Shown: one piece after another, positions 19,548-28,866 of the stretch
Layout: the number at the start of each line of letters is the position of its first letter
Position numbering within the stretch: position 1 is the stretch's first letter
Origin: an uncultured Bacillota bacterium
GTDB lineage: Bacteria; Bacillota; Clostridia; Lachnospirales; CAG-274
Assembly (NCBI GenBank): GCA_958426775.1
Contig: CATZZP010000013.1
Span: 1-64,000, forward strand
Reading direction: 5' to 3'
Length of the DNA: 64,000 nucleotides
Made by a program: the position numbers and the translations under genes
The notes under the pieces: generated by a model
Databases searched by the model: none
Seen by the model: only the letters and a program-made list of their open reading frames with translations
Told to the model about the DNA's origin: nothing

Positions 19548-19578
19548 AAAACCCCACCTTCAATGAAGGTGGGGTTTT
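19548..19578. terminator. Bidirectional terminator
   Basis: A perfect 14-bp stem AAAACCCCACCTTC/GAAGGTGGGGTTTT lies between the methyltransferase gene and the convergent prfB gene. It has A and T tracts in the stem ends for use in both directions. Confidence 0.9.
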
Positions 19579-19586
19579 GCAGTTAT

Positions 19587-20712
19587 TTAATTTTCCTCTG
19601 TGTCCTGACCGTTTATCCATTTAAGATAAGCGTTTATGAAGCCTTCAAGGTTACCGTCCATAACAGGCTGAACATTTGCTGTTTCATAATTGGTGCGGTG
19701 GTCCTTTATCATATTATAGGGGTGGAATACATAGGAGCGAATTTGACTGCCCCATGCAATATCCTTTACATCGCCTCTGATACCCTCTAAAAGCTCGCCC
19801 TGTTCCTTAAGTTTCTGCTCATAGAGCTTAGCCTTAAGCATTTTCATACAGGTTTCTCTGTTCTGAAGCTGACTTCTCTCTGTCTGACAGGATACAACGA
19901 TACCTGAGGGGTGGTGGATAAGTCTTACGGCTGAGGAGGTTTTGTTTATATGCTGACCGCCTGCACCGCTGGAACGGAACACCTGCATTTCAATATCATC
20001 AGGGTTAATTTCAACCTCAATAGTATCATCAAGCTCGGGCATTACATCACAGCTTGCAAAGGAGGTGTGACGTCTGCCGCTGGAGTCAAAGGGTGATATA
20101 CGCACAAGGCGATGTATACCCTTTTCAGCCTTTAAGTAGCCAAAGGCATTTTCGCCCTTTACCATAAAGGTTACGGACTTTATACCTGCCTCGTCACCGT
20201 CAAGATAGTCTAAAAGCTCAAATTGGAAACCCTCACGGTCTGTCCACTTGCTGTACATACGGTAAAGCATGGACACCCAGTCGCAAGCCTCTGTACCGCC
20301 TGCACCTGCGTGCAGGGTAACAATGGCATTGTTTTTGTCATAAGGTCCTGTTAAAAGGGTAGAGATACGTAAATGCTCAAAGCTCTCTAAAAAGCTTTCC
20401 TTCATTTCCTTTACCTCAGGTACAACGGAGTCGTCGTCCATTTCATTACCCATTTCGATAAGAGTCATTATGTCGTCATAGGCTGTGCAAAGGCTTTCAT
20501 AGCCTTCAATCTTACTTTTTAACTGCTTTGTTTGCTGGAGTACACCTTGTGCTTGCTCCATATCGTTCCAGAAATCAGGGTCGCCTGCAATTTCTTCAAG
20601 CTCCCTCACTTTTTCGCGTGCTTCTGCTACGTTAAAGTGAGTCCCCCATTTCCTCTAAATTTTTGTGATAACCGGAAAGCTCGGTTTTAATCTGATCAAG
20701 CTCAAATACCAC
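19587..20712 (-). CDS. prfB: Peptide chain release factor 2, expressed by programmed +1 frameshift
   Basis: The long frame (19587-20633) lacks the true N-terminus. Upstream, GTG at 20712-20710 opens 26 codons ending ...GGG GAC TCA CTT, then TAA at 20634-20632. Slipping +1 on CTT continues into NVAEAREKVRELEEIAGDP and the rest of RF2, about 374 residues in total. SPF specificity residues (ISPFDSSGRRH) and the catalytic GGQ loop (GAGGQHINKT) are present. A G5 Shine-Dalgarno-like run lies about 5 nt before CTT, slightly further than usual. The stop is UAA, not the usual UGA. It follows secA by 38 bp in a conserved pair. Confidence 0.92.
20632..20647 (-). promoter_or_regulatory. prfB recoding site (CTT TAA C)
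   Basis: On the minus strand GGGGG is followed by ACTCA and then CTT TAA C. This matches the autoregulatory RF2 frameshift site, except for TAA in place of TGA and a longer gap after the G-run. Confidence 0.85.
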
Positions 20713-20750
20713 TTTTATCTCACATCCTTTTAAATATTTTTAATATATTA

Positions 20751-23330
20751 TTATGCGTTTCTTCCGCAACAATCCTTGTATTTTTTGCCGCTTCCGCATG
20801 GACAAGGTGCATTTCTGCCTATCTTAGGTTCCTTGCGTACCTTTGGACCTGATGATGCGGAATCGTCCCTATTTGTTGCTGTAGGCTTAGCTACCTGCTC
20901 TCTTTCGGGAGGTGCTACCTGCATACGTACGTTAAACAGAGACCTTACTGTTTCAAGCTGAATGTTTAAGTTAAGCTCGTCCCACATTTCGCCTGCAATA
21001 AACTTAAACTCTACGATTGGGTCACGCTGACCGTAGGCACGAAGCCTGATACCCTGACGGAGCTGGTCCATATCGTCTATATGGTCCATCCACTTTGCAT
21101 CAACTACTCTCAAGAGGATAACTCTTTCAAGCTCACGCATATTCTCCTCGCCGAAGTCTGCCTCCTTTGAGTTATAGCGTGCAGTAGCCTCTTGTATAAT
21201 TCTTTCAACAATCTGGTCCTTATCAAGGCTGTTCTTTTCCTCATCGGAAAGGAGAAGACAGTCAAGTCTGCCGCCGAACTGCATTGCAGTTGCCTCGGTA
21301 AGACCGATTAAATCCCATTCTGAAGGGTCGTTTTCATCAATAATATATTTATCTACATAGTATGAAGCAGATGCCTTTGCCATATTAAGGATTTTGTCCT
21401 TAAGGTCTGCACCGCGAAGCACCTCAAGACGCTCAGCGTAGATAATTTCTCTCTGCTCGTTATTTACATCGTCATAGTCAAGGAGGCTCTTACGTGCGGA
21501 GAAGTTGTTGCCCTCAACTCTCTTTTGAGCGTTTTCGATTGCCTTTGTAAGCATACTGTGTTCAATAGGTTCATCTTCAGGTAAGCCTAAGCTTGCTATC
21601 ATTGTTTTAACCTTTTCTGAGCCGAAAAGCTTCATAAGGTTATCCTCAAGGGAAATATAGAAGCGTGATTCACCCGGGTCACCCTGACGACCTGCACGAC
21701 CTCTTAACTGGTTATCAATACGGCGGGATTCGTGACGCTCTGTACCTATAATTTTAAGACCGCCTAATTCCTTAACACCCTCGCCAAGCTTAATATCGGT
21801 ACCACGACCTGCCATATTGGTTGCAATGGTGATTGCACCTTTCTGACCTGCAAGTGCTACAATTTCAGCCTCTTTTTCATGGTACTTAGCATTAAGCACC
21901 TGGTGCTTTATGCCCTCTCTTTTAAGCATTGCACTTAAAAGCTCGGATTTTTCTATGGATACTGTACCTACAAGTACAGGCTGACCTGTTTCTACAGACT
22001 CCTTAATGCTTTCTACCACTGCACGGAATTTAGCTGCCTCTGTCTGATATACAACATCGGGTAAGTCCTTTCTCTGTACGGGAAGGTTTGTAGGAATACA
22101 TACTACGTCCATACCGTAAATATGACGGAATTCACTTTCCTCTGTTTGTGCTGTACCTGTCATACCTGACTTTTTGGCATATTTATTAAAGAAGTTCTGG
22201 AAGGTAATTGTTGCAAGGGTCTTGCTTTCGCTGTTTACCTCAACACCCTCCTTAGCCTCAATTGCCTGGTGTAAGCCGTCTGAATAGCGACGACCCGGCA
22301 TCATACGACCTGTAAACTCATCTACAATAATTACCTCGCCGTCCTTAACAACATAGTCCTTGTCAAGGTGCATATTGTAGTTTGCTTTAAGAGCGTTATT
22401 AATATGGTGCTGGATTTCAAGGTTTTCAGGGTCTGCCAAGTTTTCAAGGTTGAAGTAACGCTCAGCCTTCTTTACACCGTCCTGTGTAAGGGAAACGGTT
22501 TTAGCCTTTTCGTCTACTACGTAGTCGCCCTCTTCCTGAATATCCTCTCTTGTGAGGGGGTTAAGTGCCTCCTCCTCGTTTAAAATACGGCCTGCCTTAA
22601 GGGTGTGTACAAAGGCATTTGCAAGCTGATAAAGCTTTGAGGACTGGTTGCCCATACCTGAAATAATAAGAGGAGTACGTGCCTCGTCAATAAGCACGGA
22701 GTCAACCTCATCAATAATACAGAAAGGCAAGCCACGCTGTACCATATCCTTTTCGTAAACAACCATGTTGTCACGTAAGTAGTCAAAGCCTAACTCATTA
22801 TTTGTACCGTAGGTAATATCAGCGGCATATGCCTCCTGACGCTCTGCCTTTTGTAAGTCATGAAGGATAACACCTACCTTAAGACCTAAAAATTCATGCA
22901 CCTGACCCATCCACTCAGCATCACGCTTTGCAAGATAGTCGTTTACGGTTACAATATGCACACCGTTGCCTGTAAGGGCATTAAGATATGCAGGACAGGT
23001 TGATACAAGGGTTTTACCTTCACCTGTTTTCATCTCGGCAATACGTCCTTGGTGGAGAACTATACCGCCTATAATCTGTACATCAAAGTGACGCATACCC
23101 AAAACTCTCTTTGCCGCCTCTCTTACTGTGGCAAATGCCTCGGGAAGAAGGTCATCAAGAGTTTCACCCTTAGAGAGCCTTTCCTTATACTCGTCGGTTT
23201 TAGCTCTCAACTGTTCATCGGTAAGCTTTTCAAAATCAGGCTCAAGGCTGTTTATCTTTTCCACTGTAGGGCGGATACGCTTAACCTCTTTTTCGCTGTA
23301 GTTACCGAATATTTTTTCAAAAATACCCAT
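20751..23330 (-). CDS. secA: Preprotein translocase ATPase SecA
   Basis: 859 residues, full length. It drives protein export through SecYEG. Seen: [18 protein letters not shown] (Walker A), [17 protein letters not shown] (Walker B), [26 protein letters not shown] and [18 protein letters not shown] (helicase motifs). The C-terminal zinc-binding [14 protein letters not shown] (SEC-C motif) contacts SecB or lipids. It is the first gene of a two-gene operon with prfB. Confidence 0.96.
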   Translation of the reverse strand: MGIFEKIFGNYSEKEVKRIRPTVEKINSLEPDFEKLTDEQLRAKTDEYKERLSKGETLDDLLPEAFATVREAAKRVLGMRHFDVQIIGGIVLHQGRIAEMKTGEGKTLVSTCPAYLNALTGNGVHIVTVNDYLAKRDAEWMGQVHEFLGLKVGVILHDLQKAERQEAYAADITYGTNNELGFDYLRDNMVVYEKDMVQRGLPFCIIDEVDSVLIDEARTPLIISGMGNQSSKLYQLANAFVHTLKAGRILNEEEALNPLTREDIQEEGDYVVDEKAKTVSLTQDGVKKAERYFNLENLADPENLEIQHHINNALKANYNMHLDKDYVVKDGEVIIVDEFTGRMMPGRRYSDGLHQAIEAKEGVEVNSESKTLATITFQNFFNKYAKKSGMTGTAQTEESEFRHIYGMDVVCIPTNLPVQRKDLPDVVYQTEAAKFRAVVESIKESVETGQPVLVGTVSIEKSELLSAMLKREGIKHQVLNAKYHEKEAEIVALAGQKGAITIATNMAGRGTDIKLGEGVKELGGLKIIGTERHESRRIDNQLRGRAGRQGDPGESRFYISLEDNLMKLFGSEKVKTMIASLGLPEDEPIEHSMLTKAIENAQKRVEGNNFSARKSLLDYDDVNNEQREIIYAERLEVLRGADLKDKILNMAKASASYYVDKYIIDENDPSEWDLIGLTEATAMQFGGRLDCLLLSDEEKNSLDKDQIVERIIQEATARYNSKEADFGEENMRELERVILLRVVDAKWMDHIDDMDQLRQGIRLRAYGQRDPIVEFKFIAGEMWDELNLNIQLETVRSLFNVRMQVAPPEREQVAKPTATNRDDSASSGPKVRKEPKIGRNAPCPCGSGKKYKDCCGRNA

Positions 23331-23422
23331 TAGTTTTTACACCTCAAATCAATTAAATAATTGGATTTATCCTAACGAAAAATTCCCTTTTATTTATTTT
23401 TTTGCAAATTACATCAACATAT

Positions 23423-23452
23423 AGTTTATCAGAAAACACTATGTATATGCAA
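23423..23452 (-). promoter_or_regulatory. Putative secA promoter
   Basis: On the minus strand TTGCAT (23452-23447) and TAAACT (23428-23423) are separated by 18 bp, about 95 bp before the secA start. Confidence 0.5.
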
Positions 23453-23557
23453 GGGTTATTTACAAAAAATACTTACAAAAATATTAAGGTTTTATCTTAT
23501 AAATAGGTGTATTTATATAAGTTTGTGCAAGTTGCATAATTAATTGCCTTAAACTCA

Positions 23558-23597
23558 TTGGCAGTTTATGTCAGTAAGGTTAGTATACATTAACCTT
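23558..23597 (+). promoter_or_regulatory. Putative promoter and overlapping operator of the phage-like element
   Basis: TTGGCA at 23558-23563, a 17-bp spacer and TAGTAT at 23581-23586 form a moderate promoter before the first structural gene. A palindrome, AAGGTTA at 23576-23582 and TAACCTT at 23591-23597, straddles the -10, which is typical for a repressor site. The rest of the 308-bp gap (23331-23638) is AT-rich and holds only the secA promoter on the other strand. Confidence 0.5.
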
Positions 23598-23638
23598 GCC
23601 TGAAAGATACAGGGCAATAAAAAATAAGGAGGGGTAGT

Positions 23639-23992
23639 ATGGAAGATATTACAAAAGACCATGCTCTTGAACAGCAGAGAGCAGAGTATGAGGAAAAAAT
23701 CAACAGCTTAAGGCTTAACTTTGCTGTTGAGATTGCCTTATTAAAGGCAGGTGCCAAAAATGTAACGGCAGCTAAGGCACTTATTAATATGAATGAGCTT
23801 ACCTATGATGAAAATAAGGGGGCTGTAGGTATTAATGAGCAGATTGAAGCACTTAAGGCCGATGAGGCAACTGCATTTTTATTTGAGGACAAGGGCAAGG
23901 ACAGTGGCTTTGTTCCCCGTGACGGCAAAATTGTGCCGGAGGATATGGGCAAGATGACCTATTCCCGCTTTTGTGAAATTTACGGTAACTAA
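23639..23992 (+). CDS. Phage scaffolding protein, GP20-like, short
   Basis: 117 residues. An N-terminal coiled coil (EQQRAEYEEKINSLRL) leads into the conserved core of phage minor scaffold/GP20 proteins: ALLKAGAKNVTAAKALINMNEL, then INEQIEALKAD. GP20 homologues are often 180-200 residues, so the helical N-terminus is shortened here. Scaffolds shape the procapsid and are usually encoded just before the major capsid gene, as seen here. GGAGGGG precedes the ATG. Confidence 0.7.
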   Translation: MEDITKDHALEQQRAEYEEKINSLRLNFAVEIALLKAGAKNVTAAKALINMNELTYDENKGAVGINEQIEALKADEATAFLFEDKGKDSGFVPRDGKIVPEDMGKMTYSRFCEIYGN

Positions 23993-24014
23993 GGTGTAAA
24001 GGAGGAATAATTAT

Positions 24015-25070
24015 ATGGCAAAATTCGATAGCAAAAGCTTTAATCCCCAGGCCTTCGGTGCTTATGTAAGCACTATTCCCCAGCTTAAGAAAAATGAGCT
24101 TATTAACAGCAAGGCGTTAAGGGGTAACAGCGAAATCAGAGGGGCTTTTTCCTCTCAGACAGGTACAGGCTATGCAATTATACCGATGTATGGCTTACTT
24201 GGCGGTGATGTGCTTAACTATGACGGCACAACGGATATTAATGCCGTTGAAACAAATACCTATGAGCGTGGCGTTGTAGTTGTGGGCAGAGCCCAGGCAT
24301 GGGTAGAAAGTGACTTTGCAGAGGATATTACAGGCGGTGCAGGCTTTATGGATAATGTGGCGGCACAGGTAAGCGAGTACTTTGACGGTGTTGACCAAAG
24401 TACGGTTTTAGCTATCCTTGAGGGTATCTTTGCTATGACGGGTAAGGGAAACGAGGACTTTGTAAATAACCATACCTATGATATTACTGCCGAGGGTGAG
24501 GGCTTGATTGAGCCTGCCTCTCTTAACAAGGCAGTACAGAAGGCTTGCGGTGACAATAAAAATAAGTTTACCCTTGCAATTATGCACTCGGCAGTTGCAA
24601 CTAATCTGGAAAACCTTAATCTACTTGAGTATCTTAAGTACACTGACCAAAATGGTATCAGCAGGGATTTGACCTTAGCAACCTGGAACGGCAGAGCCGT
24701 CCTTATTGACGACAGTATGCCTGTTACGGAGATTGAGGCAAGCGGTGATGATACAGCCTACACCAAATACACTACATATATCTTAGGTACAGGTGCCTTT
24801 GACTATGAGGATATTGGTGCGGAAAAGCCTTACGAGATGTACAGAAATCCTGTTGCAGGCGGCGGTCAGGATGTGCTTTTTGTAAGACAGAGAAAGTGCT
24901 TTGCTCCTTACGGTATCAGTTATACAAAGAAAAGTCAGGCTACCTTATCTCCTACTAATGAGGAGCTTAAAATGGGTGTAAACTGGGAGCTTGTAAATGA
25001 CGGTGCTGCCTCAAAGAGCTATATTGACCACAAGTCAATCCCTATTGCAAGGATTATTTCAAGAGGCTGA
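24015..25070 (+). CDS. Major capsid protein
   Basis: 351 residues, a typical size for phage coat proteins without a long N-terminal scaffold domain. Capsid-like features are its position after the scaffold gene, the TNTYERGVVVVGRAQAWVESDFAED region and ISYTKKSQATLSPTNEEL near the C-terminus, as in coat proteins of PBSX-related prophages. No protease gene is nearby, so maturation cleavage is not indicated. GGAGG precedes the ATG. Confidence 0.78.
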   Translation: MAKFDSKSFNPQAFGAYVSTIPQLKKNELINSKALRGNSEIRGAFSSQTGTGYAIIPMYGLLGGDVLNYDGTTDINAVETNTYERGVVVVGRAQAWVESDFAEDITGGAGFMDNVAAQVSEYFDGVDQSTVLAILEGIFAMTGKGNEDFVNNHTYDITAEGEGLIEPASLNKAVQKACGDNKNKFTLAIMHSAVATNLENLNLLEYLKYTDQNGISRDLTLATWNGRAVLIDDSMPVTEIEASGDDTAYTKYTTYILGTGAFDYEDIGAEKPYEMYRNPVAGGGQDVLFVRQRKCFAPYGISYTKKSQATLSPTNEELKMGVNWELVNDGAASKSYIDHKSIPIARIISRG

Positions 25071-25072
25071 TT

Positions 25073-25429
25073 ATGGATATTAAGGAAAGGCTTTTACAGC
25101 TTGGAATAAGCGTTGCCCCCGAACAGGAGGAAGCGGTGCTTTTTGCTCAGAATAAGACCGAGGAGCATATTAAAAATGTATGCAATATTGACTGCATACC
25201 TGATGAGCTTATGTACTTAGCTATTGATATGGCTTGTGGGGAGTACTTAAAGGACAGGTTGCTTTCGGGTATGGAGGAAAATTTTGATGTAAACGGTGCT
25301 TTGAAGGCTATTACTGAGGGTGATGTAAGACTGGAATACAGCTCTGAGCAAAGCGGAGTTGACACTCTTTTAAATATTCTTAACAGAGGTGAGGAGGACT
25401 TATATCGCTTCAGAAGGCTTAGCTGGTAG
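25073..25429 (+). CDS. Head-tail connector protein
   Basis: 118 residues, starting 2 bp after the capsid stop. An all-helical N-terminal region (LAIDMACGEYLKDRLL) resembles DNA-packaging adaptor proteins of the gp6/YqbG type, which join portal to tail. The call relies on size, helical content and position between the capsid and tail genes. Confidence 0.6.
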   Translation: MDIKERLLQLGISVAPEQEEAVLFAQNKTEEHIKNVCNIDCIPDELMYLAIDMACGEYLKDRLLSGMEENFDVNGALKAITEGDVRLEYSSEQSGVDTLLNILNRGEEDLYRFRRLSW

Positions 25430-25447
25430 CTTTAAGGAGGTGATGCT

Positions 25448-25819
25448 GTGGGGATTAAGGGTAATATTGTAAGGCTGTTTTTCGGTAAGTGTAATATTTA
25501 TCAGACACAGCTTGTCAGAGATGACAGAGGAGTAACGGCAGAGCAGTTGAGGCTTGTAAACGAGGGTGTGGAGTGCAGGCTTGTCTTTGGCAGCAGAGAT
25601 AGCTTTGCCAGTCTTAAATCGGCAAGCAGTCAATTGCATAAAAACGACAGCTTTCTTAATATACGTGTGTTTCTGCCTGAGCATATTGAGGTTAAGGCAG
25701 GCAGTATTCTTAAGGTTGAGCAAAACGGTCGTACCTATAGTTTGAGAAGTAGCGGGGAGGCAGCTGTATATCGGCATCATCAGGAGGTAATGGCTGTGCC
25801 TTGCCTTAGTGAGGTGTAA
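25448..25819 (+). CDS. Phage head closure/joining protein
   Basis: 123 residues with a GTG start 7 nt after an exact AAGGAGGTGAT. The predicted beta-rich protein (VECRLVFGSRD, IRVFLPEHIEVKAGSILKVEQNGRTYSLRS) matches the size and place of the head-completion protein in PBSX-like operons (XkdI position). No motif is diagnostic. Confidence 0.5.
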   Translation: MGIKGNIVRLFFGKCNIYQTQLVRDDRGVTAEQLRLVNEGVECRLVFGSRDSFASLKSASSQLHKNDSFLNIRVFLPEHIEVKAGSILKVEQNGRTYSLRSSGEAAVYRHHQEVMAVPCLSEV

Positions 25820-25822
25820 AAA

Positions 25823-26257
25823 ATGATTAATCAGGTTATTGACGGAGTATGCAGGGCAATTAATAACGAATTTGGTGAGGAATATCACATCTATACGGAG
25901 AAAATTGAACAGCGTTTTACAAGGCCCTGCTTTTTTGTGAAAACAGAGCAGAGCAGTACAGAGCTTTTCAGAGGTGACAGGTATTTTATGAAAAATAAGG
26001 TGCTTGTTACCTATTATCCCTGCTACAAGGGTAAAAATCAGGATATGGGAGAGATACTTCAAAGGCTCTCCCTATCCCTTGAAGTAATTAATGTTGAAGC
26101 TGAGCCTTTAAGGTGTACTGCCTTAAGCACAAGCCTGTCAGGCGACAAGGCGGAGGCTCAGGCGGAGTATAACTTTTTTGTAAGGCTGAAAAAAGAAGAG
26201 GAAAAGCCTGAATTAATGGAGGAGCATACCTTGAATTTTACTGAAGGGGAGGAATAA
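25823..26257 (+). CDS. Phage tail terminator-like protein
   Basis: 144 residues, 3 bp after the previous gene. The start INQVIDGVCRAINNEFGEEYHIYTE, the central RPCFFVKTEQ and a VTYYP strand fit the tail-terminator/completion family (DUF6838-like), which caps the tail tube and joins it to the head. The C-terminus is very acidic. Confidence 0.6.
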   Translation: MINQVIDGVCRAINNEFGEEYHIYTEKIEQRFTRPCFFVKTEQSSTELFRGDRYFMKNKVLVTYYPCYKGKNQDMGEILQRLSLSLEVINVEAEPLRCTALSTSLSGDKAEAQAEYNFFVRLKKEEEKPELMEEHTLNFTEGEE

Positions 26258-26259
26258 CT

Positions 26260-26433
26260 TTGACAGAGGAAACTAAAACAGAAAAGCTTTTTACAAGAGA
26301 AAGGCTTATGAGCGACGAGCAGTTTGCTGACTACAGGGATATTGTTGAGGCGGTTATGCCCAAGGATGCAAGGTGGTCGGTTAAGGCTTTGAATAAAAAG
26401 ATTACTGCTTTTTTAAGCAGAAAAACTAATTAA
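26260..26433 (+). CDS. Small phage-element protein of unknown function
   Basis: 57 residues, TTG start 7 nt after GGGGAGG, stop TAA at 26431. The sequence begins MTEETKTEKLFTRERL and ends in a basic KKITAFLSRKTN. It occupies the place of the short gene often found just before the tail sheath gene in PBSX-type operons. The frame and ribosome site support a real gene; its role is unknown. Confidence 0.6.
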   Translation: MTEETKTEKLFTRERLMSDEQFADYRDIVEAVMPKDARWSVKALNKKITAFLSRKTN

Positions 26434-26446
26434 TGAGGTGATATAA

Positions 26447-27742
26447 ATGGCTTTAGGCGGAGGAACATTTTTAAGTCAGAACAAGGTTTTGCCGGGGGCA
26501 TATATTAATTTTGTATCGGCGGCAAAGGCAAGTGCTGCACTGGGTGAAAGAGGCTACTGTGCTATGGGCTTTAGCCTTGACTGGGGTGTTGAGGACAGTA
26601 TTTTTGAGGTTAGTAATGAGGATTTTCAGACAGGCTCATTAAAGGTGTTTGGCTATGATTATACAAGCGAAAAGCTTAAATATTTAAGAGAGCTTTTTTT
26701 AAACGCCAAAACTCTTTACTGCTATCGCTTGAACGGCGGAGGCAATAAGGCTGAAAACAAGTATGCACAGGCTCTTTACGGCGGTACAAGAGGTAATGAC
26801 CTTACTATATGTATTGAAGAAAATGTAAGCGGTGGCTTTGATGTAATTACAAAGCTTGAGGGTAATGAGGTGGACAGACAGTCCGTTACCACGGCAGTTG
26901 AGCTTAAGGATAACGACTATGTAAAGTTTATTACAACAGCAGAGCTTACGGCAGAGGCAGGTGTGCCGTTAACAGGCGGCACTAACGGTGAGGTGACGGG
27001 GCTTAAGCATCAGGAGTTTTTAGAAAAGGCTGAAAGCTACAGCTACAATGTGCTTGGCTGTTGCACAACAGATGAGGAGGTTAAGTCCCTTTATATTGCC
27101 TATACCAAGCGTATGAGAGAGGAAGTGGGGGCAAAAATTCAGTGTGTGGTTTACAACAGTGCAGCCGATTATGAGGGAGTTATCAATGTTAAAAACAGCG
27201 TTGAGGACGATAATGAGGCGGCTCTTGTTTACTGGGTTACAGGTCTTACGGCAGGCTGTGAAATAAATAAATCAGCCCTTAATACCCTGTACAACGGTGA
27301 GCTTACGGTAAATGCAGACTATACCCAGAGCCAGCTTAAAAAGGCTATTACAGATGGTGAGTTTTGTTTACATAACGTAAGCGGTAAGCTCAGGGTATTG
27401 GCGGATATTAACAGCCTTGTAACCTACAGTGACACTAAGAGCGATATTTTTGCAGACAATCAAACCATAAGGGTCTGTGACCGTATTGCAAACGATATTG
27501 CCCTTATTTTTAACACAAGATATTTAGGTGTAGTACCTAATGACAATGCAGGCAGAACCAGCCTTTGGAATGATGTTGTAAAGCACCATCAGCAGTTAAG
27601 TGACATCAGGGCTATTGAGGACTTTGACGAGGCTGATATTCAGGTTTTACCGGGAGATACAAAAAGGGCTGTTGTTATTAATGACGCCGTAAGCATTGTA
27701 AATGCCATGGGTAAGCTGTATATGACAGTGACTATTGAGTAA
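26447..27742 (+). CDS. Contractile tail sheath protein (XkdK-like)
   Basis: 431 residues, normal for Firmicute sheath proteins. The N-terminus GGGTFLSQNKVLPGAYINFVSAA and the C-terminal assembly region (RVCDRIANDIALIFNTRYLG, DFDEADIQVLPGDTKRAVVIN, MGKLYMTVTIE) are characteristic. It would form the contractile outer tail layer. Its presence makes this a myovirus-type element. Confidence 0.88.
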   Translation: MALGGGTFLSQNKVLPGAYINFVSAAKASAALGERGYCAMGFSLDWGVEDSIFEVSNEDFQTGSLKVFGYDYTSEKLKYLRELFLNAKTLYCYRLNGGGNKAENKYAQALYGGTRGNDLTICIEENVSGGFDVITKLEGNEVDRQSVTTAVELKDNDYVKFITTAELTAEAGVPLTGGTNGEVTGLKHQEFLEKAESYSYNVLGCCTTDEEVKSLYIAYTKRMREEVGAKIQCVVYNSAADYEGVINVKNSVEDDNEAALVYWVTGLTAGCEINKSALNTLYNGELTVNADYTQSQLKKAITDGEFCLHNVSGKLRVLADINSLVTYSDTKSDIFADNQTIRVCDRIANDIALIFNTRYLGVVPNDNAGRTSLWNDVVKHHQQLSDIRAIEDFDEADIQVLPGDTKRAVVINDAVSIVNAMGKLYMTVTIE

Positions 27743-27757
27743 AAGGAGGCTGAAAAT

Positions 27758-28231
27758 ATGTCAAATGCTGTAATGAGGGCAAGAGATACCCTTTGTGCAA
27801 AGCTTGCAGAGTGCTTTGTAACCATTGACGGTACACGCTATAACTTTATGCAGGCTATTAATCTTGAGGCTAAGTTTGAAAAGAATAAAACAAAGGTGCC
27901 TATTCTCGGTAAGACAGGTATGGGCAACAAGGCGTCGGGCTGGAGCGGTAGCGGAAAGGCTACCTTCCATTACAATACCTCTGTATTCAGAGAGCTTATG
28001 GTTAAGTACAAGAAAACAGGGGAGGATATTTACTTTGATATTCAGATTAGTAACGAGGACCCTACCTCTGCCGCAGGCAGACAGACTGTGGTGCTTACCG
28101 ATTGTAATATGAACGGGGGTATTCTTGCTAAGTTTGATGCCAAGGGTGAATACCTTGACGAGGAAATGGAGTTTACCTTTGAGGACTTTAAGATACCCGA
28201 AAGCTTTGATGTGCTTGAAGGTATGCTGTAA
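27758..28231 (+). CDS. Phage tail tube protein (XkdM-like)
   Basis: 157 residues. The N-terminal part (GTRYNFMQAINLEAKFEKNKTKVPILGKTGMGNKAS in spirit: tube core with VPILG and GNKASGWSG) and the C-terminal EMEFTFEDFKIPE fit the XkdM tube family. It would form the inner tube pushed through the target envelope. It follows the sheath gene by 15 bp, the usual order. Confidence 0.85.
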   Translation: MSNAVMRARDTLCAKLAECFVTIDGTRYNFMQAINLEAKFEKNKTKVPILGKTGMGNKASGWSGSGKATFHYNTSVFRELMVKYKKTGEDIYFDIQISNEDPTSAAGRQTVVLTDCNMNGGILAKFDAKGEYLDEEMEFTFEDFKIPESFDVLEGML

Positions 28232-28243
28232 GGGGGCAGGGCT

Positions 28244-28818
28244 GTGAGTGAGTTTGAAAGATTTTTAAAGACCAATAAAAGGGAGAGAGAAAATATATTC
28301 TATACCCCTACAGCCTCCTTTACAGATGATAAGGGAGAGCCTGTAAAATGGGAACTCAGGTATCTTACTACAGCTAAGTGTGAGGCTATTAAAAGGGATT
28401 GTATTCGTCAGGTAGAGGATAAAAACGGTATTCTCAGGGAAAGACTTGACACAGCCTGCTATATGGATAAGCTCCTTACGGCAAGTGTAGTCAGTCCCGA
28501 CTTATCCTCTGCTACACTTCAGGACAGCTACGGGGTGTATACCGCAGAGGAGCTTTTAAAGGCTATGCTTGACAACCCGGGTGAGTATGCCGCCTTTGCT
28601 GATTTTGTGTACGGTATGCTGGGCTTTACTCCATTTAAGGAAAAGGTGGCACAAGCAAAAAACTAATTGACGGAGGGGACGGTGACAGCCTTTATGCTGT
28701 TTACTGTATGAAGCACTTTCACTGGACACCCTCCGTCTTTGCAGAGCTTGATGAATATGAGAAGGCGTTTGTTGTGGCGGCTGTTGATAAAATTACAGAG
28801 CTTGAGAAAAATCGTTAG
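28244..28818 (+). CDS. Tail assembly chaperone with programmed -1 frameshift (XkdN-like)
   Basis: The 0-frame product (28244-28666, 140 residues) ends in AQAKN. The slippery heptamer A AAA AAC at 28657-28663 is in the correct phase, directly before the TAA stop. A -1 slip adds 51 codons (KKLIDGGDGDSLYAVYCM...ITELEKNR) to a stop at 28818, giving ~191 residues. This is the G/GT arrangement of tail chaperones, in which both products coat the tape measure during assembly. A GTG start at 28244 is likely. Unusually, no tape-measure gene follows. Confidence 0.85.
28657..28737 (+). promoter_or_regulatory. -1 ribosomal frameshift signal: slippery site plus downstream stem
   Basis: The heptamer A AAA AAC is followed after 5 nt by GACGGAGGG (28669-28677), which pairs perfectly with CCCTCCGTC (28729-28737). 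A smaller hairpin, ACAGC/GCTGT (28685-28700), lies inside the loop. Slippery site, 5-nt spacing and GC-rich stem are the classical layout. Confidence 0.8.
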
Positions 28819-28866
28819 GATATGGGCTGTCGGCGTATCGGCAGCCTGTTTTAAAGGAGGGATTAT

